DNA from: Oscillospiraceae bacterium
Lineage (GTDB): Bacteria; Bacillota; Clostridia; Oscillospirales; Ruminococcaceae
Direction: 5' to 3'
DNA length: 62,683 nucleotides
Assembly (NCBI GenBank): GCA_017547525.1
Contig: JAFYPL010000014.1
Location: 1 to 62,683 of the forward strand
Under the pieces are notes generated by a model. It searched no databases. It was not told the origin of the DNA and saw only the letters and a list, made by a program, of their open reading frames with translations. Positions within the stretch are counted from its first letter, which is position 1. Every line of letters begins with the position of its first letter. The position numbers and the translations under genes are program-made. Of this stretch, positions 9,033 through 17,857 are shown piece by piece.

Positions 9033-9203
9033 ATGAATAATGAAAATATTAAAAAAGATGTCCTTACAGGCGTAAATTGTGAAGTGACAGAATGTAAATA
9101 CCATGACGGTATATGTAATTGCGTAGCACCATTTATAAACGTTAAAAACAAAAACTATTTACTTGGCCTTGGTACCAAATGTGAAACATTTACACATAAA
9201 TAA
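9033..9203 (+). CDS. Small Cys-rich DUF1540 protein
   Basis: A 56-residue protein with four cysteines grouped as in DUF1540: NCEVTECKYHDG, then CNCVAPF and a final TKCETF. The spacing suggests a small metal-binding knuckle, although the function of the family is unknown. An AAAGGA ribosome-binding site lies about 10 nt before the ATG. It stands alone on the plus strand between two minus-strand genes and ends just before a bidirectional terminator. In this family such proteins are common in Clostridia and occur as stand-alone genes. The coding call rests on the cysteine pattern, the binding site and the terminator. Confidence 0.8.
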   Translation: MNNENIKKDVLTGVNCEVTECKYHDGICNCVAPFINVKNKNYLLGLGTKCETFTHK

Positions 9204-9206
9204 AAA

Positions 9207-9226
9207 GGCGGACTATAAAGTCCGCC
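9207..9226. terminator. Bidirectional terminator between DUF1540 gene and tyrS
   Basis: GGCGGACT/AGTCCGCC forms an 8-bp stem with an ATAA loop, 3 nt after the DUF1540 stop and 10 nt after the tyrS stop. On the minus strand TTTTTATTT follows, a good tail for tyrS. On the plus strand the tail is weaker (CGAAAATTTATT). Confidence 0.85.
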
Positions 9227-9236
9227 CGAAAATTTA

Positions 9237-10493
9237 TTAAAGTGTAACTTTAAGGAATGTTTTCTTACCTTTTTTAACGATAAATGTTTCTTCAAAAGCT
9301 GCTTTTTCCCATGCAGTATCGATAGATTCAACTTTTTCGTCGTTTACAAGAACACCACCCTGCAGAACAAGACGTCTTGCCTCAGATTTTGATGGTGCAA
9401 GTTTTGTAGCAACCAGCATATCCAGAACAGCAATTTTACCGTCTGTGAAATTTTCTTCTGTCAGTGTAAATGCAGGCATTGTATCACTGTTGGCTGCGCC
9501 GCCAAACAGTTCGCGGGAAGTTTTCAGAGCCATATCTGCATCTTCTTTGGAATGGATCATTTCTGTCAGAATGTATGCCAGTCTTTCCTTAGCTTCGTTG
9601 AATGCTGCACCACCGCGTTCTACATAACCATTGATTTCTTCAAGCGGAACGAGAGTAAGCATACGCATACAGTTTGCAACGTCAGCGTCATTGATATTTC
9701 TCCAGTACTGGAAGAATTCGTATGGAGTTGTTTTAGTAGGGTCAAGCCATACAGCGCCTTTAACAGTTTTACCCATTTTTACGCCGTCAGCTGTTGTAAG
9801 CAGGTTAAATGTAACACCGAATGCATCTTTACCATCTTTTTTACGGATGAGTTCTGTACCAGCCAGGATATTTGACCACTGGTCAGAGCCACCAAACTGT
9901 GCGATACAGTTATGGTCGTTAAACAGGCGGTAGAAGTCATAACCCTGCATCAGCATATAGTTGAATTCTGTGAATGTAAGGCCTATATCAGCTCTTTCCA
10001 TTCTTACTTTGAATGCATCAGCAGACAGCATTTTATTTACAGAGAAATGCCAACCTACTTCACGCAGGAAGTTTACATAGTTCAGTTCCATAAGCCAGTC
10101 AGCATTATTCAGCATCAGAGCTTTGCCTTCAGAGAAATCAAGAAGTTTTCTCATTGTAACTTTGAATTTTTCGCCATTAGCATCGATTTCTTCTCTAGAC
10201 ATGATACGACGCATATCTGCTTTACCGGATGGGTCACCAATCATACATGTACCACCACCAATAAGAGCAATTGGTCTATGACCGTACATCTGCATATATC
10301 TCATAACCAACAGCTGTAAGAAATGGCCTACGTGAAGGCTGTCAGCTGTAGGGTCAAAGCCGATATAAAATGTGATTTTTTCTTTTTCCATCATATCGCG
10401 AACGATTTCAGGGTTTGTAACGCCTGCAATAAGACCTCTTTCAACCAGCAGGTCGTAAGCGTTATCAGGTAATTTCATGCCGTTAAATTCCAT
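9237..10493 (-). CDS. tyrS: Tyrosyl-tRNA synthetase
   Basis: Charges tRNA-Tyr with tyrosine in the cytosol. The start is the ATG giving MEFNGMKLPD, preceded by GGAGG. An open frame continues upstream to 10646 but runs through the T-box leader and is not protein. The 418-residue product has the class I signature HVGH at 54-57, the KMSKS-like loop VKMGKT and a C-terminal S4 RNA-binding domain (LAPSKSEARRLVLQGGVLVN). A tyrosine-specific T-box controls it, and it is monocistronic with terminators on both sides. Confidence 0.97.
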   Translation of the reverse strand: MEFNGMKLPDNAYDLLVERGLIAGVTNPEIVRDMMEKEKITFYIGFDPTADSLHVGHFLQLLVMRYMQMYGHRPIALIGGGTCMIGDPSGKADMRRIMSREEIDANGEKFKVTMRKLLDFSEGKALMLNNADWLMELNYVNFLREVGWHFSVNKMLSADAFKVRMERADIGLTFTEFNYMLMQGYDFYRLFNDHNCIAQFGGSDQWSNILAGTELIRKKDGKDAFGVTFNLLTTADGVKMGKTVKGAVWLDPTKTTPYEFFQYWRNINDADVANCMRMLTLVPLEEINGYVERGGAAFNEAKERLAYILTEMIHSKEDADMALKTSRELFGGAANSDTMPAFTLTEENFTDGKIAVLDMLVATKLAPSKSEARRLVLQGGVLVNDEKVESIDTAWEKAAFEETFIVKKGKKTFLKVTL

Positions 10494-10549
10494 TATTGAA
10501 TCCTCCTGTTTAAAAACTTGTTGGCCTGCGGTATAAAATGGAAATAAAA

Positions 10550-10581
10550 AACGCCGCCTGCCATATATGGCAGAGGGCGTT
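10550..10581 (-). terminator. T-box conditional terminator
   Basis: AACGCC/GGCGTT and the inner palindrome CTGCCATATATGGCAG form a long hairpin followed by TTTTTATTT on the minus strand. It includes the CCTCT segment also needed for the antiterminator, so the two structures exclude each other. Confidence 0.9.
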
Positions 10582-10800
10582 ATAAATAACACGGTACCAC
10601 CTCTGTTTACGGAATATCTCACGACAAACCGTCTTACAAAGTTCAAAGACTTTTATTCTGTAACGGGAATTCCCGTCGACGCCTACTTCAAAATTCGGGC
10701 CGCCGCTCAAAAGGGTATTCACTGAAAACTCTAGTCATGCTTTCACCAACCGCACTCTCTCTGTACCGAAATTTTTCAGCTACTTTTCTTTGTCATAGCG
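10550..10800 (-). promoter_or_regulatory. T-box riboswitch, tyrosine-specific
   Basis: The leader has the conserved T-box AGGTGGTACCGTG (10590-10602). Its TGGT can pair with the ACCA end of uncharged tRNA. Stem I is formed by CGCT plus CAAAG against CTTTTG plus AGCG below, and CTGAAAA against TTTTCAG above. Between them lies an internal loop with AGTA on one side and GAATACC on the other, placing the specifier TAC (tyrosine) at 10715-10717. AGAGG ahead of the T-box can pair with CCTCT downstream to form the antiterminator, competing with the terminator at 10550-10581. Low charging of tRNA-Tyr should allow tyrS expression. Confidence 0.93.
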
Positions 10801-10818
10801 TTTATCAATATATACACT

Positions 10819-10847
10819 AATATATCATTTTGATAAATTATTGTCAA
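10819..10847 (-). promoter_or_regulatory. tyrS promoter overlapping the recN stop codon
   Basis: Minus-strand -35 TTGACA (10842-10847) and -10 TATATT (10819-10824) are spaced by 17 nt. The TGA stop of recN (10844-10846) lies inside the -35 hexamer. The predicted start near 10812 leaves a leader of about 320 nt. Confidence 0.85.
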
Positions 10848-12511
10848 CTGTTATTTGCCTGCTGTATCATTTCCCGGGCATTAAGTAAACTTGTTTGGGT
10901 AATGTTGTCACCAGAAATGATTCTGGCCACTTCCCTTATCCTTTCTTCAGCTGATAATGGTTTCACCTGAGTATAAGTGGAGTTTTGACCGGTAGTTTTA
11001 TAAATGAACAGATGGTTGTCTGCAAAAGATGCTATCTGCGCAGAATGAGTTACACACAGCACCTGTTTACCCCGAGAAGTATCTTTAAGAAGTTTGCCGA
11101 TTTTAGCAGCGGCAGCACCGGAAACGCCTGTGTCGATTTCATCAAAAATAAGTGTATGAGTTTCTTCTTTTTCACTAAGTACACTTTTAATAGCCAGCAT
11201 AATACGTGACAATTCACCCCCAGAAGCTATTTTAGCCAATGGTTTTGCCAACTCGCCTTTGTTGGTTGAAATAAGAAATTCTATATTATCCTGACCATTT
11301 GCGGAAAATGCCTTTTTCTCACAGGAAATATACAATTTCACGAAAGGCATATTAAGAAATTCCAGAGAAGACTGTGTAGCAGATGAAAGTTTTTCAAACA
11401 CTTCTTTCCTGTTCGCTGTTAATCTGTCAGCAGAAATAGAAAGTTTATCAAGTATAACTTTTCTTTCTTCATAGAGCTTATCCAGTGTATCCCGGGCGAA
11501 CTCAATTTTTTCCAGTTCAGACTTACTGTTTTCGTAAAACTCCAGAACATCTTCCACTTCCGGACCATATTTACGCTTAAGTTTGTAATAAACATCCAGT
11601 CTTTCTTCAATTTCATCTATAGCAGAAATATCCACATCAAAATCATCAATATAATTTTTCAGTTCAAATCCTGCATCCTGAGCTATAACAGCCGCTTCAT
11701 TAAGTTTTTCGCCTATATCAGTGAGTTGTTGTGAAAAACTGCTCACATAAGCTGTCTGTTCAGCTGCTTCCTGTAAAGCTGAAAGAGCCCCAAGAGATTC
11801 GTCATCCCCAAACAGATATGCATACGCATCTGTCAGAGAAGTAATAATATTTTCAGCATTTTTTATCAGCTGTTTTTCTTCATTTAATTGTTTTTCTTCT
11901 TCAACAGAAAGTGCAGCATCTTCTATTTCCTGTACCTGGAAAGAAAGTAGTTCAAGAGTATTCCGCTTATTCTTATCCACGGACTCCAGTTCTTTTATCT
12001 GTCTGTCCAGGGCAGTGTATTCTTTATAAAATTCATAATAGGTTGCCTTTATGATTTCGTCAGTCCCAAAAGAATCAAGAATATCTATGTGCTTATGTGG
12101 TGTAAGGAGGCTCTGGCTGTCATGCTGACCATGAATATTAATGGCATCATTAAACAGTGTTTTCAGTACCGCCACAGGATAAGGCACAGAATTAATACGG
12201 GCTGTGCTTTTTCCTTCCGCTGTTATCTGACGCATTACTATACACTCATCACTTAAGTCGATATCCATTTCAGCTGCTTTATCTATTATACTTTGTTCCA
12301 GATTTTCAAACACAGCCACAATAGACGCTTTTTCAGCGCCTGTTCTGACAATATTCTTTGAAATTCTTTCGCCCATTATTGCGTTTATAGAGTCAATAAT
12401 AATTGATTTACCTGCACCTGTCTCACCCGTAAGACAGGTAAATCCGTCTGACAGGTTTATGTGTGCTTTTTCTATTACTGCAACATTTTCAATTATAAGT
12501 TCACAAAGCAT
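10844..12511 (-). CDS. recN: DNA repair protein RecN
   Basis: SMC-like ATPase that gathers DNA ends during double-strand break repair. The 555-residue protein has Walker A GETGAGKS at 29-36, a long central coiled-coil region, the ABC signature SGGELSR and Walker B LIFDEIDTGVSG near the C-terminus. It ends the asp23-nusB-...-argR operon, in the conserved order argR-recN. In many Clostridia spoIVB and spo0A follow; here tyrS follows. No separate terminator lies after recN, so its transcripts should run into the tyrS T-box leader. Confidence 0.96.
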   Translation of the reverse strand: MLCELIIENVAVIEKAHINLSDGFTCLTGETGAGKSIIIDSINAIMGERISKNIVRTGAEKASIVAVFENLEQSIIDKAAEMDIDLSDECIVMRQITAEGKSTARINSVPYPVAVLKTLFNDAINIHGQHDSQSLLTPHKHIDILDSFGTDEIIKATYYEFYKEYTALDRQIKELESVDKNKRNTLELLSFQVQEIEDAALSVEEEKQLNEEKQLIKNAENIITSLTDAYAYLFGDDESLGALSALQEAAEQTAYVSSFSQQLTDIGEKLNEAAVIAQDAGFELKNYIDDFDVDISAIDEIEERLDVYYKLKRKYGPEVEDVLEFYENSKSELEKIEFARDTLDKLYEERKVILDKLSISADRLTANRKEVFEKLSSATQSSLEFLNMPFVKLYISCEKKAFSANGQDNIEFLISTNKGELAKPLAKIASGGELSRIMLAIKSVLSEKEETHTLIFDEIDTGVSGAAAAKIGKLLKDTSRGKQVLCVTHSAQIASFADNHLFIYKTTGQNSTYTQVKPLSAEERIREVARIISGDNITQTSLLNAREMIQQANNS

Positions 12512-12536
12512 TGAATCACCACTTCATTTTAAGGGA

Positions 12537-12992
12537 TTATTTGATATACTGTTTCAGTTTTTCGCACAGTGCCCGGGCTTTTTCTTCAGTTCTTACGATA
12601 ATGAAAATTGTATTTTCGCCAGCAAGAGTGCCTACTACACCATCCCAGTACAAGCTGTCAAACATTTCGCATGCAGCCTGTGCCATAGCAGTATGACATT
12701 TGATTACAACAGTATTTACAGCATAATCAACTGATTTGATTGATTCTGAGAAAATATAGTCAAAACGTGTAAAAGTAGCTTTTGTATCCTGAACAATAGT
12801 GTTCTGAGCATATTTATACTCACCATTGGAAGAAACGATTTTAACCAGATTCAGTTCCTTAATATCTCTGGATACTGTAGCCTGGGTTACTTTGAAACCT
12901 TCATTGTTAAGATATTCCAGGAGAACTTCCTGCCTGTCAATATTGTACTCGTTGATTAAAGATAATATCTTCTTATGTCTGGCCTTTTTCAT
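12537..12992 (-). CDS. argR: Arginine repressor ArgR/AhrC
   Basis: Arginine-responsive DNA-binding regulator of arginine synthesis and breakdown. The 151-residue length is standard. The N-terminal winged helix contains the recognition segment GFKVTQATVSRDIKELNLV (about 33-51). The C-terminal core contains GTLAGENTIFIIVR, which resembles the conserved arginine-binding and hexamer-forming segment. It lies between nadK (11 nt upstream) and recN (25 nt downstream), the conserved Firmicute context. No arginine biosynthesis genes are in the window, so its targets lie elsewhere. Confidence 0.95.
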   Translation of the reverse strand: MKKARHKKILSLINEYNIDRQEVLLEYLNNEGFKVTQATVSRDIKELNLVKIVSSNGEYKYAQNTIVQDTKATFTRFDYIFSESIKSVDYAVNTVVIKCHTAMAQAACEMFDSLYWDGVVGTLAGENTIFIIVRTEEKARALCEKLKQYIK

Positions 12993-13003
12993 TGTTAACT
13001 CCT

Positions 13004-13849
13004 TTATCTTGACTTTAATTTTTTATCTACTTTTTCAAACTGACCCTGATTGCGTAATGTGTAAATAGAAACATATTTTGATGATAACTTTACCTCTACA
13101 GTATCTTCAGGACCTACTTCTGTGTATCCTGTACCATCAAAAGCAATAGTAGCCAGATTCTTGTTTCTGTCATTAGCTTTAATACTGATGTGTTTATTCT
13201 TAGCAAGAACCATTGAGGTTCTGTTCAGAGAATGCGGTGCTACCGGACTGATAACCATCGCCTGCAAATCACTGTCCACAATAGGTCCACCTACAGAAAG
13301 AGAATATGCTGTTGAACCTGTGGATGTAGCAAGAATAATACCATCACCTGAAAAGCGCATCAGTTGCTCCCCATTACTGAAAATAGAGAGATCAACTGTA
13401 TTGCTGTACATACATTTGGAAAGCACAACATCATTCAGACAATACTGCCATGGGCCTTTGTTTATACGTGCCTGAATAAAATTATGTTTTTTTATTTCAA
13501 AAACAGATTTATCGTCCAGTTTGCTTAACAAAGATACATCATTACCTTCGATAGCAGTCAAAAAACCTATTCTGCCGGCATTTATACCAACTATCGGTTT
13601 TGAAAGCTTTGCTGCATCTTTACCTATTGCAAGAAGAGTGCCGTCTCCACCTATAGTGACTATCACATCACACCACTCCAGTCCTTCCTTGAATGGTATA
13701 ATCACGTCACGATATGGACATGCATTTTCAATACCCGGCTCTTTGCACAGACGATATTCATAGTTTTCTTCAATAAACAGTCGTATAACCTCTCTGGTAA
13801 CAGTAATACTGTTATCTTTTGAAAGGTTGACTTTAATAAGGAATTTCAT
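13004..13849 (-). CDS. nadK: NAD kinase
   Basis: Phosphorylates NAD to NADP in the cytosol. The 281-residue protein has the catalytic GGDGTLL motif at 67-73, the NDVVLSK segment (counterpart of the conserved NE/D nucleotide-binding motif), and the glycine-rich TGSTAYSLSVGGPI stretch typical of the family. It begins exactly where the tlyA frame stops downstream (no gap) and is followed on its other side by argR. The placement tlyA-nadK-argR-recN is a common Clostridia order. Confidence 0.95.
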   Translation of the reverse strand: MKFLIKVNLSKDNSITVTREVIRLFIEENYEYRLCKEPGIENACPYRDVIIPFKEGLEWCDVIVTIGGDGTLLAIGKDAAKLSKPIVGINAGRIGFLTAIEGNDVSLLSKLDDKSVFEIKKHNFIQARINKGPWQYCLNDVVLSKCMYSNTVDLSIFSNGEQLMRFSGDGIILATSTGSTAYSLSVGGPIVDSDLQAMVISPVAPHSLNRTSMVLAKNKHISIKANDRNKNLATIAFDGTGYTEVGPEDTVEVKLSSKYVSIYTLRNQGQFEKVDKKLKSR

Positions 13850-14653
13850 TTAGTCCCCCAGATGCTCTTTTGCCTGAGCAACAACTGAATCAATATCTGC
13901 CTGAGTAACTGTTTCTTTTGTTTCATCTTTTGAAATAACAATAAGAAACTCTATATTACCTTCAGGTCCTTTTATTGGTGAGAATGTAAGCTTATGTACA
14001 TAAAAACCGTTTTCATTTGCATATCCGATTACTGTTTCAATAACTTCCTTATGAACCCGGCTATCGCGTACAACACCTTTTTTACCTACTTTTTCTCTGC
14101 CTGCCTCAAACTGTGGCTTTACAAGACAGGCACCTAAAACGTCATCAGTGGAAATTGCATATGCAACCGGGAAAATATGTTTAAGTGAAATAAAAGAAAC
14201 ATCCACGCTGAAAAAGTTGATTTTTTCCTGCAGCATATCTTCAGTTACATTTCTTATATTTGTCTTTTCCATATTGACAACGCGTTCATCACTGCGGAGT
14301 TTCCACGCCAACTGACCATAACCAACGTCTACAGCATACACTTTTGCCGCGCCGTTCTGTAGCATACAATCCGTAAACCCACCTGTGGATGCACCAATAT
14401 CCATACAGATTTTATCTGTAAGCTCCAGTGAATAAAGCTCCATCGCCTTTTCAAGCTTAAGACCGCCACGGCTTACATATTTGAGGTCTTTGCCGCGCAC
14501 TTCTACAATATCTGTATCTTTTATCATTGTTCCAGCCTTGTCAGCTTTCTGATTGTTTACAAACACAATGCCAGACATAATAAGAGCCTGTGCTCTCCGG
14601 CGGGAAGGAGCATAACCTTCCTCAAAAATATACTGGTCTAATCTTACTTTCAT
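13850..14653 (-). CDS. tlyA: TlyA-family rRNA methyltransferase
   Basis: Predicted 2'-O-methyltransferase acting on ribosomal RNA; TlyA of mycobacteria modifies 16S and 23S rRNA. The 267-residue protein has an N-terminal S4 RNA-binding domain (MKVRLDQYIFEEG to about 60) and an FtsJ-like Rossmann domain with CMDIGASTGGFTDCML and VDVGYGQLAW. Its start overlaps the dxs stop by 4 nt, suggesting translational coupling. The family call is firm; the exact modified nucleotides in this organism are not known. The name YqxC is used in Bacillus. Confidence 0.92.
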   Translation of the reverse strand: MKVRLDQYIFEEGYAPSRRRAQALIMSGIVFVNNQKADKAGTMIKDTDIVEVRGKDLKYVSRGGLKLEKAMELYSLELTDKICMDIGASTGGFTDCMLQNGAAKVYAVDVGYGQLAWKLRSDERVVNMEKTNIRNVTEDMLQEKINFFSVDVSFISLKHIFPVAYAISTDDVLGACLVKPQFEAGREKVGKKGVVRDSRVHKEVIETVIGYANENGFYVHKLTFSPIKGPEGNIEFLIVISKDETKETVTQADIDSVVAQAKEHLGD

Positions 14654-16521
14654 TTTTCACCTTTTATATCTTTTACAATAGTGCTGCTGTCCAGTCCGCA
14701 GATTTCCCACAGTTGCTTTACAGTAGCCTGTTTTATTGAATAGTTAGGAACACAATGACATCTGTAAACGCCATCAAATTCTTTTTCCAGGAGCTTCAGC
14801 CCAAATCTTTCAGCCACACCACCATTTTTTACATGTTCTTCGTAAAAATGAATATTCTCATATTCCATGGCTGATTCTACTGCAGTATCTGGAAGAGGGT
14901 TTACTTTGTTCAATTTTAAAATATCAGCAAAAACACCATGTTTCTCAAGTTCTGCCACAGCATCCATACATTGAGTAAAGTGTCTGCCATAACATATTAT
15001 CAGATGCTTTTTATTTGTTTTTTCAGATGTAATCAGATCAAAATCAGAGCCTGTACATCTGTAATTTTTAGTGTTTTCATCCTGAGCGCCACGTGCATAA
15101 CGTAGCACTTTAGGTCCTGTAACATTATTTATCAGGTATTCCTGCCAATAAACAAGCTCTTCATAGTTTGAAGGGCATACAATAACTGTATTTTCGTAAT
15201 TTGCAAAAATCCCTATATCATGTATTCCCTGATGTGTTTCACCGTCTCCAGGCACAAGACCTGCACGATCTATACCAAACATAACGTTAAGATTCAGAAG
15301 CATAACATCATGTATATACTGGTCCATAGCCCTTTGCATAAATGTAGAGTACAAGCAAACTACCGGCTGTAATCCTGACTTGGCTAGTGCACCAGAGAAA
15401 GTAACAGCATGTTCCTCAGCCATACCTACATCAAAAAATCTTGCTTTGTGTTCGCGATAAAAGAACTGAAGGCCTGTACCATATTTCATAGCAGCAGTTA
15501 CAGCACAAAGCGAAGTATTTTTATTAGCAATCTCGGAAAGATTTTTTCCAAAAACAGTTGAATAAGAATCCTTCGGAGCAGCATCAGGGTCAGGTACATT
15601 ATTCAGATCAAATGCACTCACCCCATGATATTCACCCGGGTTTTCTTCTGCTGGTGCAAAACCTTTACCTTTTGTGGTTATGGCATGGATAAATACCGGG
15701 CCATTTACTCGTTTTGCAGCATTAAGTGCTGAACAAACAGCGTAAACATCATTACCATCCGTAATCTGATGATATGTGAGCCCAAGTTCTTCAAAAAACG
15801 TACCACTATTGTAAAGAGTTCTACGGATGAATGTCTTTGAAACAACTAATACACTATGCAAAATTCCACCTATAAATGGTATCTTTGCCAATGCATTCAC
15901 TACATTTTCCTTTGCGTCGAGATATCCGGAACTGGTACGAAGTTTTGAAAGATAACCCGGTACAGAACCTACATTCTTTGAAATGGACATCTTATTATCA
16001 TTGAGAATAATGATAAGGTTGTCCAATGATACATCTATATTGTTCAAACCTTCATAAGCCATGCCACCGGTAAATGCACCATCGCCAATAACAGCAATCA
16101 CATAGCCTGGCTCATGTTTTATTTTCTTGGCATAAGCCAATCCTACAGCCAGAGAAATTGAGGTACTGCCATGTCCACTGATGAAAGCATCATTTTCACT
16201 TTCAGTTGGTGAAGGAAAACCGGAAAGACCATCCAGTTTACGTAATCCGTCAAACATTTCTCTTCTGCCAGTATATAATTTATGTGTATAGCACTGATGA
16301 CCTACATCAAACACAAACTGATCCACAGGAGTAGAAAAACAATAGTGCATTGCAGTTATAATTTCTACCGTACCCAGATTAGCCGAAAGATGCCCGCCGG
16401 TCTTTGAAACTTTTTCAATCAGAAACCGACGCACTTCCGAACAAAGTTGACCTAGATCTTTCTCAGAAAGCTTTGTTACATCATCACTGCTATTTATTTT
16501 TTTCAGAAATGAATAATCCAT
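14650..16521 (-). CDS. dxs: 1-deoxy-D-xylulose-5-phosphate synthase
   Basis: First enzyme of the MEP isoprenoid pathway: condenses pyruvate with glyceraldehyde 3-phosphate using thiamine diphosphate. The 623-residue protein shows the thiamine-binding GDGAFTGGMAYEGLNN region (about 145-160), the catalytic transketolase-like MAEEHAVTFSGALA region and the C-terminal domain. Histidines typical of the active site occur in GHQCYTHKL and GHGSTSIS. It follows a PAP2-like gene and ispA, so early and late isoprenoid steps are encoded together, and overlaps tlyA by 4 nt. Confidence 0.96.
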   Translation of the reverse strand: MDYSFLKKINSSDDVTKLSEKDLGQLCSEVRRFLIEKVSKTGGHLSANLGTVEIITAMHYCFSTPVDQFVFDVGHQCYTHKLYTGRREMFDGLRKLDGLSGFPSPTESENDAFISGHGSTSISLAVGLAYAKKIKHEPGYVIAVIGDGAFTGGMAYEGLNNIDVSLDNLIIILNDNKMSISKNVGSVPGYLSKLRTSSGYLDAKENVVNALAKIPFIGGILHSVLVVSKTFIRRTLYNSGTFFEELGLTYHQITDGNDVYAVCSALNAAKRVNGPVFIHAITTKGKGFAPAEENPGEYHGVSAFDLNNVPDPDAAPKDSYSTVFGKNLSEIANKNTSLCAVTAAMKYGTGLQFFYREHKARFFDVGMAEEHAVTFSGALAKSGLQPVVCLYSTFMQRAMDQYIHDVMLLNLNVMFGIDRAGLVPGDGETHQGIHDIGIFANYENTVIVCPSNYEELVYWQEYLINNVTGPKVLRYARGAQDENTKNYRCTGSDFDLITSEKTNKKHLIICYGRHFTQCMDAVAELEKHGVFADILKLNKVNPLPDTAVESAMEYENIHFYEEHVKNGGVAERFGLKLLEKEFDGVYRCHCVPNYSIKQATVKQLWEICGLDSSTIVKDIKGEK

Positions 16522-16532
16522 TTTATATTCCT

Positions 16533-16982
16533 TTAACGTATCCGTGCGATAAAGATGCCAAGCAAAGCACCGGCAACCACTTCAACCGGGGTGTGACCAA
16601 GAAACTCTTTGAGTTGTTCATTTACAATCTCAGGTGTTCCAAATGCTTTTTCAATTGCATCCGTCAGGATATTAATTGTTTTTGCCTGTTCCCCTGCTGC
16701 ACGTCTTACACCCATAGCATCATACATTACTATAACAGCCAGAGCTGCTGCAACAGCAAAAACCGGAGAAGAAACACCACATTCCTTTGCTGTAGCCACA
16801 GCAAGAGAACATACAAATGCAGAGTGTGCACTTGGCATTCCACCTGCACCCACTAATCTTTCTGCATTAAATTTTTTGGTAATCACAAAATTAATCAAAG
16901 TCTTTAAGACCTGAGCGGTTGCCCAGGCTATAGTACATGTGGCTATTATGTTATTCGCAAAAATATCTTTAATAACAGTCAT
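16533..16982 (-). CDS. Divergent PAP2-family membrane protein (YuiD-like)
   Basis: Small integral membrane protein of 149 residues related to acid phosphatase/vanadium haloperoxidase enzymes. The motif GAGGMPSAHSAFV (about 46-58) carries the SAH core of the phosphatase superfamily, and the C-terminal GHTPVEVVAGALLGI supplies the second histidine region. Four to five hydrophobic segments are visible. The substrate is unknown; its position between ispA and dxs hints at polyprenyl diphosphate metabolism, which is inference only. It follows ispA by 2 nt. Confidence 0.85.
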   Translation of the reverse strand: MTVIKDIFANNIIATCTIAWATAQVLKTLINFVITKKFNAERLVGAGGMPSAHSAFVCSLAVATAKECGVSSPVFAVAAALAVIVMYDAMGVRRAAGEQAKTINILTDAIEKAFGTPEIVNEQLKEFLGHTPVEVVAGALLGIFIARIR

Positions 16983-16984
16983 AA

Positions 16985-17857
16985 TTATTTTTTTCTTTCA
17001 AGTAAATAGGTTGTGTATTCTACCAAAGCTTCTGCTCTTGATCCGAAAGCACTAACTATTGCATCGACAGCTTCAGTTGTCATGTCTGCTGCAATTTTCT
17101 TTGAATTTTCAAGTCCGTAGAGTGAAACAAAAGTAGATTTATTATTGTCAGCATCACTACCAATAGGTTTACCCAACTCTTCTACCGAGCCTTCTACATC
17201 GAGAATATCATCTATAATCTGGAAAACCAGACCAATATTTTCAAAGAAAAGTTTCAAAGCTTTTTCCTGTTCTTCATTAACATCGTTATCCAACGCCCCC
17301 AGTAACCCAGCAAGAGAAATCATTTTCCCTGTCTTATGGCGATGGATATTGTTAAGAACAGTCTTATCTGCTTTCTTATTTTCATACTCAAGGTCAAGTT
17401 CCTGACCATATATCATACCCATAGGCCCCATGGCATGTGTAAAAGCCTGAATAGCTTTGACTTTTGACTTATCTGACAGTCTGTTATCATTCACAACCAC
17501 CTGCAAACCACAGCCAAGAAGAGCATCCCCTGCAAGTAGTGCTGTATCCTCACCGAAAGCTTTATGACATGATGGTTTTCCTCTGCGTAAATCATCATTA
17601 TCCATACATGGTAAATCATCGTGTATAAGAGAATAACAATGTATCATCTCTATACCACAAGCCAATCTCAACTTATCAGTCCATTCGCCTCCACAAAGTT
17701 CTGCTGTAAGGAAAGTAAGGACAGCACGTATTCTTTTACCTGCTTTAAGAAGTGAGTATCTGGCAGCTTGTGCCACAGAAGAATCAGTATAGAAAAACTC
17801 TTCACAACATTTTTCCAGCTCATTTTCTATAGCATCAATGTAAATCTGTACATTCAT
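16985..17857 (-). CDS. ispA: Farnesyl/geranyl diphosphate synthase
   Basis: Short-chain trans-prenyltransferase that joins isopentenyl diphosphate units to make C15 (or C20) diphosphate. The 290-residue protein has the first aspartate-rich motif in HDDLPCMDNDDLRRG (about 83-97) and the second in FQIIDDILDVEG. The chain-length region before the first motif is IEMIHCYSLI, in line with farnesyl synthases, but product length cannot be fixed by eye. It overlaps xseB by 1 nt in the conserved xseA-xseB-ispA-dxs order. Confidence 0.95.
   Translation of the reverse strand: MNVQIYIDAIENELEKCCEEFFYTDSSVAQAARYSLLKAGKRIRAVLTFLTAELCGGEWTDKLRLACGIEMIHCYSLIHDDLPCMDNDDLRRGKPSCHKAFGEDTALLAGDALLGCGLQVVVNDNRLSDKSKVKAIQAFTHAMGPMGMIYGQELDLEYENKKADKTVLNNIHRHKTGKMISLAGLLGALDNDVNEEQEKALKLFFENIGLVFQIIDDILDVEGSVEELGKPIGSDADNNKSTFVSLYGLENSKKIAADMTTEAVDAIVSAFGSRAEALVEYTTYLLERKK

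Noticed and set aside
10510-10722. A 70-codon frame and an N-terminal extension of tyrS on the minus strand
   Set aside because: Both translate the T-box leader. The RNA structure explains the sequence, and GGAGG marks the real tyrS start at 10493.
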